The notes under the pieces are model-generated. The model saw nothing but the letters and a program-made list of their open reading frames with translations. It was not told the origin of the DNA and made no database searches. A program made the position numbers and the translations under genes. A DNA stretch of 64,000 bases from Posidoniimonas polymericola (GTDB taxonomy: Bacteria; Planctomycetota; Planctomycetia; Pirellulales; Lacipirellulaceae), in NCBI RefSeq assembly GCF_007859935.1, contig NZ_SJPO01000009.1, positions 204,624-268,623 on the forward strand, written 5' to 3'. Of this stretch, positions 1 through 10,331 are shown piece by piece; within the stretch, counting starts at the first letter, position 1, and every line of letters begins with the position of its first letter.

Positions 1-831
1 CTCGTCCAGCGAGAACGGCGCCTCCGGGATCAGTGTGAAGTTGACCTCGCCGCTGGCGATCGTGGCCGCGGCCGCGATGAAGCCCGCCTCGCGGCCCATC
101 AGCTTCACCAGGCCGACGCCGCGGGGCGTGCTCTTGGCCTCGACGTGGGCGCGGTCGATGACCGTTTCGGCCTCGGACACGGCCGACAGGTAGCCGAACG
201 AGCGGTAGCAGAACTTGATGTCGTTGTCGATCGTCTTGGGGACGCCCACCACGGCGATCTTCAACCCGCGGCGCTCGATTTCCTGGGCGATCAGGTGGGC
301 GCCCTTCTGCGTGCCGTCGCCGCCGATCGGGAAGAACAGGTTCACACCGAGCGACTCGAGGTAGTCGACCATCACCCTCGCGTCCTGCGGCCCGCGCGAC
401 GTGCCAAGGATCGTGCCGCCCTGGTGGTGGATCTGCTCGACCACCGAGTCGGTCAGCGGGAACGGCTCGCGGCCGAGCTCTGGGTTCAGCCCGAGGTAGC
501 CGTTGCGGATGCCGAGGATGGTCGGCACGCCGTAGTCGCCGTGCAGCTTGTAGTACAGGTTGCGGATGATGTTGTTCAGGCCGGGGCACAGCCCGCCGCA
601 GGTGACGATCGCCGCGCGGCACTCGGCCGGGTCGAAGTACAGCTGCTCGCGGGGGCCGGCCTTCTCGAACCCCAGCGGGTTGACGATCTCGTCGCCGCAG
701 TACTCGATGTGGTACATCACGCGGCGGTCGTCGGGAACGAACGAGCGGGGACCCTCCCGCAGGTGACGCAGCGGTGAGAGCAGCTTGCGGGGGCCGAGGG
801 ACGTGATCCGGAGGTCTTCTTGCGTCAGCAT
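1..831 (-). CDS. pfkA: ATP-dependent 6-phosphofructokinase, group II plant type (3' end outside window)
   Basis: Phosphorylates fructose 6-phosphate in glycolysis in the cytoplasm. It starts at the ATG at 831 and 277 codons are in the window; the C-terminus lies before base 1. Visible motifs: CGGLCPGLNN (nucleotide-loop start), ILGTSRG, IGGDGTQKGA, VPKTIDNDI and, near the cut end, GLVKLMGREAGFIA followed by LIPEAPF. The Gly in GGDGT, where PPi enzymes have Asp, points to ATP rather than pyrophosphate as phosphate donor. The whole pattern is that of the long plant/spirochaete enzymes and not of E. coli PfkA. The N-terminal extension of about 75 residues also fits that group. No operon partner is visible. 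Donor specificity is inferred from one residue. Confidence 0.9.
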   Translation of the reverse strand, partial: MLTQEDLRITSLGPRKLLSPLRHLREGPRSFVPDDRRVMYHIEYCGDEIVNPLGFEKAGPREQLYFDPAECRAAIVTCGGLCPGLNNIIRNLYYKLHGDYGVPTILGIRNGYLGLNPELGREPFPLTDSVVEQIHHQGGTILGTSRGPQDARVMVDYLESLGVNLFFPIGGDGTQKGAHLIAQEIERRGLKIAVVGVPKTIDNDIKFCYRSFGYLSAVSEAETVIDRAHVEAKSTPRGVGLVKLMGREAGFIAAAATIASGEVNFTLIPEAPFSLDE

Positions 832-1072
832 CGGGGTGGCCCGGGCAGGGCGGCTTCGGGGCGGGCGGGGCGCTTGGGGAGGGCCCCTGGGTAGGATGGC
901 GGGGCCTGCTGCGCCTGCAGGATACCAGACCGCCGAGCAACCGTCACGCAGTGGCTGGGGCGAAATAGTCCTGCCGGTCGGCAGCGAATGAGCACGGCCG
1001 GTGTGGTATACCTGGGGCGCCCTGTTCGTCACGCAGCCAGTCGGCGTGAGGGTGCCGGGGGCGCTACCGCAG

Positions 1073-1124
1073 GGAAGCCCCCGACGATGTACCAACCGGC
1101 GCCCGCTGGCGGTCGGGGGCTTCC
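1073..1124. repeat. Inverted repeat in the pfkA-1228 intergenic region
   Basis: A perfect 13-bp inverted repeat (GGAAGCCCCCGAC at 1073-1085 against 1112-1124) with a 26-base loop. No T-run follows on either strand, so it is not a clear intrinsic terminator. It sits in the 396-base gap between the divergent pfkA and the membrane-protein pair. Apart from this and the repeat at 1176, I see nothing recognisable in the gap. Confidence 0.5.
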
Positions 1125-1175
1125 GCTATCGCGGAGCGCCCCCGGCACCCGGCGCTGTTCCGGAAGAACCAACCC

Positions 1176-1210
1176 GCAAGCGCCGGAATCGCGATGACGC
1201 TTGTTCCGGC
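1176..1210. repeat. 35-bp dispersed repeat, copy 1
   Basis: This 35-base unit recurs at 55496-55530 with three mismatches. It contains CAAGCG then CCGGAA, followed by CGCTTG then TTCCGG, so the two complementary pairs are interleaved rather than nested. It lies just upstream of the ATG at 1228. It is probably a REP-like element. Confidence 0.6.
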
Positions 1211-1227
1211 CCACCTTGGAAGCTGAT

Positions 1228-1866
1228 ATGCAGTTCTCGCTGAAAGAGTTCCTGGCGATCGCCGGCGTGGTGTCGGTCGGCACGGCTTCGCTACTGTACG
1301 CCAGCAGCCTGGTCAGCGGGCTCTGGCTAGCGGTGGTCGGGGCTCTGTTGATGGGCGCCGCGATCCACTCGGCGTTGCTCGCAGGCGCCCGGCGTGCTTC
1401 TGCGGTTGGGTTCCTCGTCGCCGCTCTCGTTTACACGTCTGCCCTGCTCACTCAGAGCTACGATCGGAACGGCTATCCGGTCAACCGCGAGTTCGAACCG
1501 TGGGCTGGCCGATTCCCTACCACCATCGCGATGCAGCGGCCTTACCAGGGAGCGACTTTTTCCCGGTCCTACTACACCGACGAGAACGGCAACCGCTACT
1601 CGCAAGTCCCGGCCGGCGCCACCGTCGACGACGGCTTCGGCGGAGGCGGATTCGCGTTCGGCGCCGCACCGCCCGCGCCGGGCGCGCTGAAGGTAAAGCA
1701 GGTGAGCGCCCCACCCATGCAGCAATTCATGGAGGTCGCCCACTGCCTGTGGACGCTGCTGTTCGGCTACGTCGGCGGCAAGTACGCCGTGTGGCTTTAC
1801 ACTGCCGCGACGCCGCCACGCAGTCGCCCGACGCCCGACCCCGCTGACCTGAACCAGGGAATCTGA
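1228..1866 (+). CDS. Membrane protein, first of a tandem paralogous pair
   Basis: Function unknown. I chose the ATG at 1228 because the protein then begins MQFSLKEFL, as its neighbour does; an upstream in-frame TTG at 1201 would add nine unrelated residues. Length 212 residues. Hydrophobic segments at about 10-30, 32-50 and 56-75 look like membrane helices. A more polar, Gly-rich middle section follows, then a conserved C-terminal segment (VAHCLWTLLFGYVGGKYAVW) that looks like a fourth helix. Its stop overlaps the start of the next gene (TGATG), which suggests translational coupling. No family assignment. Confidence 0.75.
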   Translation: MQFSLKEFLAIAGVVSVGTASLLYASSLVSGLWLAVVGALLMGAAIHSALLAGARRASAVGFLVAALVYTSALLTQSYDRNGYPVNREFEPWAGRFPTTIAMQRPYQGATFSRSYYTDENGNRYSQVPAGATVDDGFGGGGFAFGAAPPAPGALKVKQVSAPPMQQFMEVAHCLWTLLFGYVGGKYAVWLYTAATPPRSRPTPDPADLNQGI

Positions 1867-2441
1867 TGCAGTTCTCGCTCAAAGAGTTCTTGCTGCTGGT
1901 CGGCTTCGCATCGGCCGGTATGGCGTCGCTGCTGTACGCATCGCCCGCGGTTGGCGCGGTGTGGCAGCTGCTGGTGGCGGCGCTGGTGTTCGCCGCCGCC
2001 GCCCGCGCCTGGCTGCTGCCGGGGCCACGCCGCGTCTACGCGGTCGGCTTCCTGGCGGTCGCGGTCGCCTACACCGCGGTGCTCTACTCCTACGGCAACG
2101 AGGTCAGCAACGGCTACCGCTCCAACTACGAGTACAACCCGGGCGGCGGCAAGATGCCGACGAACAAGCTGATGCAGCAGCCGCACACCTGGGTCGCCGC
2201 GAGCCGCTCGTACTTTGTGGACATCGACGGCAAACGCTACCCGCAGGTTCCGCCGGGGCACACAATTGGGGATATCTACAACAACTCGACGGGCCAGAAG
2301 CTGGTGGCCTACCACGTCCTGCCGGAAGCCGAGTCGTTCATGACGGTCGCCCACTGCCTGTGGACACTGCTGCTGGGCTACGTTGGCGGCAAATATGCGG
2401 TGTGGGTCTACACGCGCAACAAGAACACAGCCCCAGAATAG
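1866..2441 (+). CDS. Membrane protein, second of a tandem paralogous pair
   Basis: 191 residues. It starts at the ATG overlapping the previous stop codon and shares the N-terminal MQFSLKEF and the C-terminal VAHCLWTLLLGYVGGKYAVW with the upstream gene. The middle loop (about residues 80-150) has diverged, although both copies keep a short SRSY...D.G.RY.QVP segment. Predicted topology is the same: three N-terminal helices, an exposed loop and one C-terminal helix. This is a local duplication whose membrane scaffold is conserved and whose loop varies. Function unknown. Confidence 0.8.
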   Translation: MQFSLKEFLLLVGFASAGMASLLYASPAVGAVWQLLVAALVFAAAARAWLLPGPRRVYAVGFLAVAVAYTAVLYSYGNEVSNGYRSNYEYNPGGGKMPTNKLMQQPHTWVAASRSYFVDIDGKRYPQVPPGHTIGDIYNNSTGQKLVAYHVLPEAESFMTVAHCLWTLLLGYVGGKYAVWVYTRNKNTAPE

Positions 2442-2462
2442 CTTTCGAGCAGAGCCGTGCTG

Positions 2463-4187
2463 CTACGAAGCGTCGCGGCTCCGCCGCGCTGCCAGACCAG
2501 CAACCACCGCCGCCAGCAGGCAAGCCGCGGCCGAGGGGCTCGGGGCCGCTACCGATCCCTGGGCCACCGGCGCCTGAGCGACCGCGCCGTAGTTGGCCTT
2601 CCAGATCGTCAGGTTCTGGGGGTCGCCGAGCGTGTCACGCCACACGGTGTAGTCGGCCGCGTCGACGACGCCGTCGAAGTTGAAGTCGCCGTCGAGCAGC
2701 GTGTTCTGGTCGACCGTCACGCTGAGCGACAGCGTGGTCGCGCCGTAGCTCAGGCCAAACTCGACCCCCTGCACGTTGGGGAACAGCGGCGGGACGAACT
2801 CGCCGCTGATGCCGCCGTCGGCCGTGATCAGGGGGATCGACTGGCTGACGCTGAGGTCGAACTCGGGGTCGAAGCTGAACGCCAGCTCGCCCCCCAGCGT
2901 GGCCGCGCCGGCGACCTCGATCTGGGCCGCGCCGTCCGAGGTCAGGCCGAGCGACAGCAGGCTGTTGGAGGTGAAGGTCAGGTCGGAGAGGAACAGGGCG
3001 TTGCCGCGGGCGAGCACGGTGGTGGCGCCGTTGTCGGTGTAGGCGTCGTTGAAGACGGCCACCGACTCGCTGGCGACGACGACCGTGCCGTCGTTGGTGA
3101 CCTCGCCGTGGATGTTGTTGACCCCGTCGGCCGAGGCGATCACGCCGGCGTTGGTGACGTCGTTGAGGAAGCGTACCGTGCCGTCCTCGAGCGTGTAGCG
3201 GCCGGCAGCCGCGTTGGTGTTGGTCGACAGCAGCCGGAGCTCGCCGCCGGTCACGGTGACCGCGCCGGCGTTGTTGAAGGCGCCCTCGAAGTCGAGCCGC
3301 TGGCCGGCGTTCACCTCGACGTCGCCCGTGGCGAGCACGTCGACCTGGCCGCGGACGACGCCGTCGCCGCCCAGGTAGCCGGCGACGTTGATGTCGCGGA
3401 CGACCAGCTCGCCCTCGGACAGGTACAGGCGGCCGAGCGTGCCGACGGTCGCCTGGGCCAGGCTGTTGTTGTCGGCGTCGAAGTAGGCGCCGTTGGTGAT
3501 GTGGAGCTCGCCGATGCCGGTCGCCCCGACGTTCAGGCTGCCCCGGGCGTAGAAGATGGTCGCCGCGCCGTCGACGATCATCAGGCCCGATCCGCCCGCG
3601 GCGGCGCCGATCGTAATATCGCTGCCGGTGGTGGTGGTGCGCATCATCGCGCCGCCAGAGACCGTCAGCTTGCCGACGCCCGCGTCGCCGACGACAAGGT
3701 CGTCGTACAGCGCGGCGTAGGTTCCGGCTCCGTCGACCAGCACCGTGCCCTTGGCTCCGGCCAGTTCGCCAATCACCATGTCGCCGGTGGAGTTGAGCAG
3801 GTTGAGCGAGGCGCCCCCGGTCAGGTTGACGTAGCCGACGCCCGCCCGGCCGACGATCAGCGCGTCGCCGCTGCTGTCAAACTCGGCCGAGGCGCCGGGC
3901 CCGGTGACCGTCAGGTAGCCAAAGTAGCCGTCGTCGTCCCCGACATAGCCCTGGTCGTACTGCAGCGTGCTGCCGCCGTCGACCGTGACCGTGGCGAACG
4001 GGCTAACGTCGTCGGGGAAGCTGCCGTCGCCGATCTTGAGGTCGACCGAGAAGTGGTCGCCGACCGAGGGCTCGGGCGTCACCTCGCCGGTAGACGAGAT
4101 CGCCGCCAGAGCGGTGCGCGGGCCGGCGGCCAACGCGAAAGCCAACACCACCAGCCCCAGACGGGCCGTCCACCAGCAGCCAAACAT
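2463..4187 (-). CDS. Secreted repeat protein with dockerin-like and PEP-CTERM-like C-terminus
   Basis: Probably an exported surface protein. Residues 1-29 form a signal peptide ending near ALAA. The body (about 40-330) carries repeats of roughly 40 residues with units such as VGRAGVGYVNLTGGA, VGDAGVGKLTVSGGA and VGATGIGELHITNGA, typical of PEP-CTERM-associated, beta-helix-forming repeats. Near the C-terminus is a dockerin-like calcium loop (DGDFNFDGVVDAADYTVWR). The protein ends with a Pro/Ser linker, one hydrophobic segment and basic residues (LAARRSRDAS), resembling a PEP-CTERM sorting tail. 574 residues. Single gene. The ligand or role is unknown. Confidence 0.85.
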   Translation of the reverse strand: MFGCWWTARLGLVVLAFALAAGPRTALAAISSTGEVTPEPSVGDHFSVDLKIGDGSFPDDVSPFATVTVDGGSTLQYDQGYVGDDDGYFGYLTVTGPGASAEFDSSGDALIVGRAGVGYVNLTGGASLNLLNSTGDMVIGELAGAKGTVLVDGAGTYAALYDDLVVGDAGVGKLTVSGGAMMRTTTTGSDITIGAAAGGSGLMIVDGAATIFYARGSLNVGATGIGELHITNGAYFDADNNSLAQATVGTLGRLYLSEGELVVRDINVAGYLGGDGVVRGQVDVLATGDVEVNAGQRLDFEGAFNNAGAVTVTGGELRLLSTNTNAAAGRYTLEDGTVRFLNDVTNAGVIASADGVNNIHGEVTNDGTVVVASESVAVFNDAYTDNGATTVLARGNALFLSDLTFTSNSLLSLGLTSDGAAQIEVAGAATLGGELAFSFDPEFDLSVSQSIPLITADGGISGEFVPPLFPNVQGVEFGLSYGATTLSLSVTVDQNTLLDGDFNFDGVVDAADYTVWRDTLGDPQNLTIWKANYGAVAQAPVAQGSVAAPSPSAAACLLAAVVAGLAARRSRDAS

Positions 4188-4321
4188 ACGACATCTCCTC
4201 TTAGGCGATCAAACGGCGCGTACTCTCCCCCCGCTTCCTGCAGAAAGAAACGCACAGCCCTGATTGTAGCCTACATGTCGATTCCCGCACCAGCTTGGTT
4301 TCACGGCCTTGTGCAGCGCGG

Positions 4322-5644
<1,323 letters not shown>

Positions 5645-6018
5645 AACGAGACTCGAAAGGCAAGGGAGCGGGGAGGGAGCGGGAAAGCCTCCAGTATTGC
5701 TAGCCGGGCGAGATCCGTCGAGAAGCGCGGCACGGATACCCCTTCCCCAGGCCCAGGAGCCGCCGCTGGACGCGGGATGGCACGGTTTCGACGGTCCTGC
5801 CGGCAGAACCTGGGGACGGCAAACCACCGTCGCGGCAACCCCTCAGCCGTGTCCGGTAGATCGCAGCCCATGTTTCCGTGATGCCGGCAGCCGATTTTGC
5901 ACGCCTCAGGAAACTTCCCGTGGGGCGACCTGCGGGGCAAACCGCCCCACGGCGCTCGCCGCACCGTTTTGAAGCTGACCGAGCCCGACAACTCACCCGT
6001 TTAATAGGAGTCGATGCA
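5645..6018. other. Intergenic region between ugd and the first chemoreceptor
   Basis: 374 bases between divergent genes, so promoters for both should lie here. One clear hairpin is visible: CCGTGGGGCG at 5918-5927 against CGCCCCACGG at 5943-5952. A purine-rich ribosome site (TAGGAG at 6005-6010) precedes the chemoreceptor start at 6019. No reliable -35/-10 pair or known riboswitch could be read. Confidence 0.4.
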
Positions 6019-7350
6019 ATGTCGTCTACGCTGTTCAAGAGTCGCAACGAATCCCAGGCCCCGGCGGCGGTTGCCGAGGCCCCGCACAACGACGCCCAGG
6101 CTGTCCTCGACGCCCTTAGCCGCTCGCAGGCGGTTATCGAGTTCAAGCCGGACGGCACGATCATCACCGCCAACGACAACTTCCTGGCCGTGCTGGGCTA
6201 CAACCTCCGCGAGGTCGAGGGTAGCCACCACCGCATGTTCTGCGACGGCCAGTACACCAGCAGCCCCGAGTACAGCCAGTTCTGGCGCGACCTGGCCGCC
6301 GGCCGGCCGGCGGTGGGCGAGTACGAGCGGTTCACCAAGTCCGGTGAGAGCGTCTGGATCTCGGCCTCCTACAACCCGGTGCTCGACGCCAACGGCCAAT
6401 GCTACAAGGTCGTGAAGATCGCCAGCGACATTACCGCCACCAAGCGGGAGAGCGCCGACTCGGCCCGGCTGGCCAACATGGTCGCCAACATGCCGATCAA
6501 CGTGATGTTCGCCGACCGCGACCTGAACGTGCGGTACATGAACCCGGCCTCGCTCAAGACCCTCAAGCAGGTTGAGCACCTGCTGCCGATCCCGGCCGAC
6601 AAGATCCTCGGCTCAAACATCGACATCTTCCACAAGGACCCCTCCTACCAGCGCGGCGTGCTTGCCAAAGAGTCGAACCTGCCGGTCCACACGCAAATTA
6701 CGCTGGGCGAGGAGATCCTCGACCTGCTGGTGAGCGCGATCACCGACAAGGCCGGCAACTACATCGGCGCCATGGCCACCTGGAGCATCGTCACCGAGCA
6801 GGTCCGCACCCGCGAAGAAGCGGCCAGCGTCGGCCAGACGGTCGCCGCCAGCACCACGGAGATGGCGGCGACGATCGAGGAGATCAGCAAGAGCGTCGGC
6901 CGGACCGCCTCGCTGGCGACCCAGACCGAGAACCACGTCCGCGACTCGTCGTCGGCCGCCGAGATGCTCCAGGAGAGCAGCAAGGCGATCGGCAAGGTCG
7001 TCGGCGTGATCCAGGAGCTGGCCGACCAGACCAACCTGCTGGCCCTCAACGCCACGATCGAGGCCGCCCGCGCAGGGGAGTCCGGCCGCAGCTTCGCGGT
7101 GGTCGCCAACGAGGTCAAGGAGCTCGCTCAGGAGACCGGCAACGCCACCCAGAGCATCGAGAAGAGCGTCGAGGAGATGCGGCAGCGGATCGATCAGGTG
7201 ACCGGCGCTACCCAGCAGATCACCGAGAGCATCGCCGAGGTCAGCAGCAACACCAACACGGTCGCCGCGGCCATCGAGGAGCAGTCCATCACCATGGCCG
7301 AGCTCAGCAAGACCGCCGAAGGCCTGGTCAAGCTGGCCAACAAGACCTAG
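6019..7350 (+). CDS. Soluble PAS-PAS methyl-accepting chemotaxis protein
   Basis: Cytoplasmic chemoreceptor passing a signal to a CheA/CheW complex. 443 residues from the ATG at 6019, placed nine bases after TAGGAG. No membrane segment. Domain order: PAS at about 30-135 (AVIEFKPDGTIITANDNFL, then WISASYNPVLDANG), a second divergent PAS at about 145-265, and the signalling domain at about 275-443. The hairpin tip is VIQELADQTNLLALNATIEA followed by FAVVANEVKELA. The signalling half is almost the same as that of the next gene at the DNA level. Two PAS domains and no membrane anchor suggest sensing of an internal cue, such as redox state via a bound cofactor; the ligand is not readable. Confidence 0.9.
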   Translation: MSSTLFKSRNESQAPAAVAEAPHNDAQAVLDALSRSQAVIEFKPDGTIITANDNFLAVLGYNLREVEGSHHRMFCDGQYTSSPEYSQFWRDLAAGRPAVGEYERFTKSGESVWISASYNPVLDANGQCYKVVKIASDITATKRESADSARLANMVANMPINVMFADRDLNVRYMNPASLKTLKQVEHLLPIPADKILGSNIDIFHKDPSYQRGVLAKESNLPVHTQITLGEEILDLLVSAITDKAGNYIGAMATWSIVTEQVRTREEAASVGQTVAASTTEMAATIEEISKSVGRTASLATQTENHVRDSSSAAEMLQESSKAIGKVVGVIQELADQTNLLALNATIEAARAGESGRSFAVVANEVKELAQETGNATQSIEKSVEEMRQRIDQVTGATQQITESIAEVSSNTNTVAAAIEEQSITMAELSKTAEGLVKLANKT

Positions 7351-7387
7351 GCCTGCTCCCAGCGGCGGACAATAATGGCGTCTACCA

Positions 7388-7423
7388 AGCCCCCCCGGCC
7401 AACTGGCCGGGGGGGCTTTTTTT
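7388..7423 (+). terminator. Rho-independent terminator after the first chemoreceptor
   Basis: A perfect 13-bp GC stem (AGCCCCCCCGGCC, loop AACT, GGCCGGGGGGGCT) runs into seven T residues. It lies 37 bases past the stop codon and separates the two receptor genes into different transcripts. The rest of the 307-base gap up to 7657 shows no recognisable feature apart from a ribosome-site-like AGGAAG before the next start. Confidence 0.9.
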
Positions 7424-7657
7424 GCGCGACGCATCGGGCAACGGGTTGGGCGGCCTGCAGCGGATGCGCCGCCTGCAACGTGCAAGCGTGTGGCAATCTG
7501 CCGAATTGAGGCCCCCGTCGTGCAAAAATCCACACCCACTGGTCGAGCGTGACCAATGTTTTCGCGATCTGTTGAGCGCACTGACTTGGTCTAGCCGTCT
7601 CGCAGACGAGGCAACATCCCACGCTAAACAGCGCCACAGTAATGTAGGAAGCCGTCT

Positions 7658-8995
7658 ATGCCCGCTACTTTGTTCAAGAATCGCCAGACCCCCGCCCCCA
7701 CCGAGCCCGCAGCAACCACCAGCAAGGCTCAGGCGACACTCGACGCGTTCAGCCGCTCGCAGGCGGTCATCGAGTTCGAGCCGGACGGCACGATCATCAC
7801 CGCCAACGATAACTTCCTGGCAGTGCTGGGCTACACCCTCGGCGAGATTACCGGCCGCCACCACCGCATGTTCGTCGAGCAGGGCGAGGCCGCCTCGTCT
7901 GAGTACCGCCAGTTCTGGGCCTCGCTCGCCACGGGCCGGCCGGCTGCGGGCGAGTTCAAGCGGGTCGCCAAGGACGGCAGCGAGATCTGGATCTCGGCCT
8001 CCTACAACCCGGTCCTCGACGACGAGGGAGTCGTGACCAAGGTGGTCAAGATCGCCAGCGACATCACCGACACCAAGCAGGCGGCGCTCGACCAGCTCGC
8101 CGTGCTCGACGCCCTCGGCCGCTCGCAGGCCGCCATCGAGTTCCATCCGGACGGCACGATCGTCACGGCCAACGACAACTTCCTCAGCGCCCTCGGCTAC
8201 AAGCTGAGCGAGATCCAGGGCAACCACCACCGCATCTTCTGCGACGGCGAGTACACCAGCAGCCAGGAGTACGTCCAGTTCTGGAACGACCTCCGGTCGG
8301 GCAAGTTCTCTGCCGGACGCTACATGCGGGTCACCCGCGACGGGCGTCAGATCTGGATTCAGGCGTCGTACAACCCGGTGCTGAATTCTGCCGGTCAGGT
8401 GGTGAAGGTAGTGAAGTACGCCACCGACATCACCGCCGAGGTCGAGTCCGAGATGCAGACCAGGTCCGACGCGGCCGACGTCGGCCGCTCGGTGGCGTCG
8501 AGCGCCACGGAGATGGCGGCGACGATCGAGGAGATCAGCAAGAGCGTCGGTCGCACCGCCTCGCTCGCGACCCAGACCGAGAGCCACGTCCGCGACTCGT
8601 CGTCGGCTGCCGAACTTCTGCAGGAGAGCAGCAAGGCGATCGGCAAGGTCGTCGGCGTGATCCAGGAGCTGGCCGACCAGACCAACCTGCTGGCCCTCAA
8701 CGCCACGATCGAGGCCGCCCGCGCAGGGGAGTCCGGCCGCAGCTTCGCGGTGGTCGCCAACGAGGTCAAGGAGCTCGCTCAGGAGACCGGCAACGCCACC
8801 CAGAGCATCGAGAAGAGCGTCGAGGAGATGCGGCAGCGGATCGATCAGGTGACCGGCGCTACCCAGCAGATCACCGAGAGCATCGCCGAGGTCAGCAGCA
8901 ACACCAACACGGTCGCCGCGGCCATCGAGGAGCAGTCCATCACCATGGCCGAGCTTAGCAAGACCGCCGAGACGCTGGTGCGGATCTCCGGGTGA
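7658..8995 (+). CDS. Soluble PAS-PAS methyl-accepting chemotaxis protein
   Basis: 445 residues with no membrane segment. Two PAS domains of the same subtype (about 28-135 and 145-255) each carry FEPDGTIITANDNFL- or FHPDGTIVTANDNFL-like and SYNPVL segments, so the second appears to be a duplicate of the first. The signalling domain follows (about 265-445), with the same tip as its neighbour, VIQELADQTNLLALNATIEA. Bases 8621-8955 are identical to 6970-7304. Differing sensor halves on one shared signalling half suggest both receptors couple to the same kinase complex. Confidence 0.9.
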   Translation: MPATLFKNRQTPAPTEPAATTSKAQATLDAFSRSQAVIEFEPDGTIITANDNFLAVLGYTLGEITGRHHRMFVEQGEAASSEYRQFWASLATGRPAAGEFKRVAKDGSEIWISASYNPVLDDEGVVTKVVKIASDITDTKQAALDQLAVLDALGRSQAAIEFHPDGTIVTANDNFLSALGYKLSEIQGNHHRIFCDGEYTSSQEYVQFWNDLRSGKFSAGRYMRVTRDGRQIWIQASYNPVLNSAGQVVKVVKYATDITAEVESEMQTRSDAADVGRSVASSATEMAATIEEISKSVGRTASLATQTESHVRDSSSAAELLQESSKAIGKVVGVIQELADQTNLLALNATIEAARAGESGRSFAVVANEVKELAQETGNATQSIEKSVEEMRQRIDQVTGATQQITESIAEVSSNTNTVAAAIEEQSITMAELSKTAETLVRISG

Positions 8996-9045
8996 TCAAG
9001 CAGTACCGGCTCTGATTTAAGAATTCACGAGAGTGAGAGTTGTCG

Positions 9046-9083
9046 AGGCGTTCCCCATCTTCGGGTGGGGAACGCCTTTTTTT
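9046..9083 (+). terminator. Rho-independent terminator after the second chemoreceptor
   Basis: A perfect 11-bp stem (AGGCGTTCCCC / GGGGAACGCCT) with a ten-base loop centred on ATCTTCGGGT runs directly into a run of seven T residues. It lies 50 bases after the stop and 37 bases before the convergent gene's end. Confidence 0.9.
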
Positions 9084-9119
9084 GTCGAGGGCGAGCCGCT
9101 CCGGCTGGGCCGCTAGAAC

Positions 9120-10331
9120 TCAGACCTTCAGGTAGAGCCTGCGGCGGTGCATCCACAGCAGCACCAGCCAGTAGGCCAGCATCACCAGCCCGCCCGACAC
9201 CAGCGTGCGGTACGGCTCGCCAAACAGGGCGTCGTAATCCCGGCCGAGGTGCGTGCGGAGCATGTCGTCGACTAAGCCGTGCATCGTGTTGGCGATGACG
9301 TAGATCGCGATCGAGTTCATCCCGATCACCGTCAGCGGCCACGCCCAGCCACGCCAGCCGCGGATGTCGATCAGCCAGTACAGGGCGGCGAGCAGCAGGA
9401 AGCACCAACCGCCGCTCACCAGCACGAAGCTGGGGGTCCAGATCCGCTTGACCAGCGGGCAGACGCCGGCGTAGTGCGTCGCGTACCCGACCGCCAGGCA
9501 AACGGCGCCGAGCACGGCCAGCCGGCCGAGCAGGGCGCCGGTGCTGTTCTCCTTGGCCGCGGTGCGTTCGGCCAGCAGACCACCGGCAAGCAATCCTAGC
9601 ACCATCGTCGTAAGCGTCGGCACGAACGACAGCGTCTGGTAGCCCCCCTCGTTGTCGACAAACGGCTCTTCTCGCGGTAACAGGTTCAGGAACCAGCGGT
9701 CGAACGCGGCGGACAGGTTGGTGTTCTTGTTCCAGTGCGACTCGAAGCCACTCAGCAGGTGGGGCCAGTCGGTGGGGACGCCGACCGACGCGTAGTCGAA
9801 ATCGGCCGGCGGGGCAGGGTACAGGGCAAACGCGGCCCAGCTGACGAGCAGGATCACCACCACCGCGGCCCACTGCTGGCGGCGCGGCCTAAGAGCGATC
9901 AGGAACAAGAACCCGTAGCCGAGGCCGATCTGCGTGAGCGTGTCCTCGAACGTGAAGTAGGTCTGCCCGCGGCCGATCGAGCGGAGCCAGATGCCGAGCA
10001 GCACCAGCACCGCCGCGCGGTAGAACGCGTGCACGGCGAGCACCGCCATCGACTGCCCCCGCCGGCGGCGGCTGGCGATCGAGAACGGCAGCGAGACCCC
10101 GACCAGGAATGTGAACGCCGGCTGGATCATGTCGTGCACGCTGAGCCCGACCCACGGCACGTGGCTCTGGTGGTGGCACAGCCAGGCCCACAGGCGGCTC
10201 TCCGGGAAGTGCTCCGCGACGCCGCACAGGTGCAGCACCTCGGCGACCATCAGCAGCATGGCCAGGCCGCGGAACGCGTCGATCGATCCGAGCCGCGGGC
10301 TCTTGGCAGGCTCGGCGGTGGGGTCAGCCAT
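9120..10331 (-). CDS. Membrane acyltransferase of the NagX/HGSNAT type
   Basis: Integral membrane protein, 403 residues. The N-terminal segment RLGSIDAFRGLAMLLMVAEV matches the heparan-alpha-glucosaminide N-acetyltransferase-like family (DUF5009/DUF1624 group), in which the first helix begins with S-D-x-x-R-G. About ten hydrophobic segments follow, including WVGLSVHDMIQPAFTFLVG and a late IGMNSIAIYVIANTM helix. Members move acyl groups onto sugars across the membrane, or are assumed to. The ATG at 10331 overlaps the end of the upstream symporter gene by eight bases, so the two are likely translated together. Substrate unknown. Confidence 0.8.
   Translation of the reverse strand: MADPTAEPAKSPRLGSIDAFRGLAMLLMVAEVLHLCGVAEHFPESRLWAWLCHHQSHVPWVGLSVHDMIQPAFTFLVGVSLPFSIASRRRRGQSMAVLAVHAFYRAAVLVLLGIWLRSIGRGQTYFTFEDTLTQIGLGYGFLFLIALRPRRQQWAAVVVILLVSWAAFALYPAPPADFDYASVGVPTDWPHLLSGFESHWNKNTNLSAAFDRWFLNLLPREEPFVDNEGGYQTLSFVPTLTTMVLGLLAGGLLAERTAAKENSTGALLGRLAVLGAVCLAVGYATHYAGVCPLVKRIWTPSFVLVSGGWCFLLLAALYWLIDIRGWRGWAWPLTVIGMNSIAIYVIANTMHGLVDDMLRTHLGRDYDALFGEPYRTLVSGGLVMLAYWLVLLWMHRRRLYLKV

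Noticed and set aside
5730..5870. Possible c-di-GMP (GEMM) riboswitch or tmRNA-like segment upstream of the first chemoreceptor (ACGGCAAACC, GGTTTCGACGG)
   Set aside because: Only short fragments match; the second conserved GEMM strand (GACGCAAAGCC) and the tmRNA acceptor end are absent.
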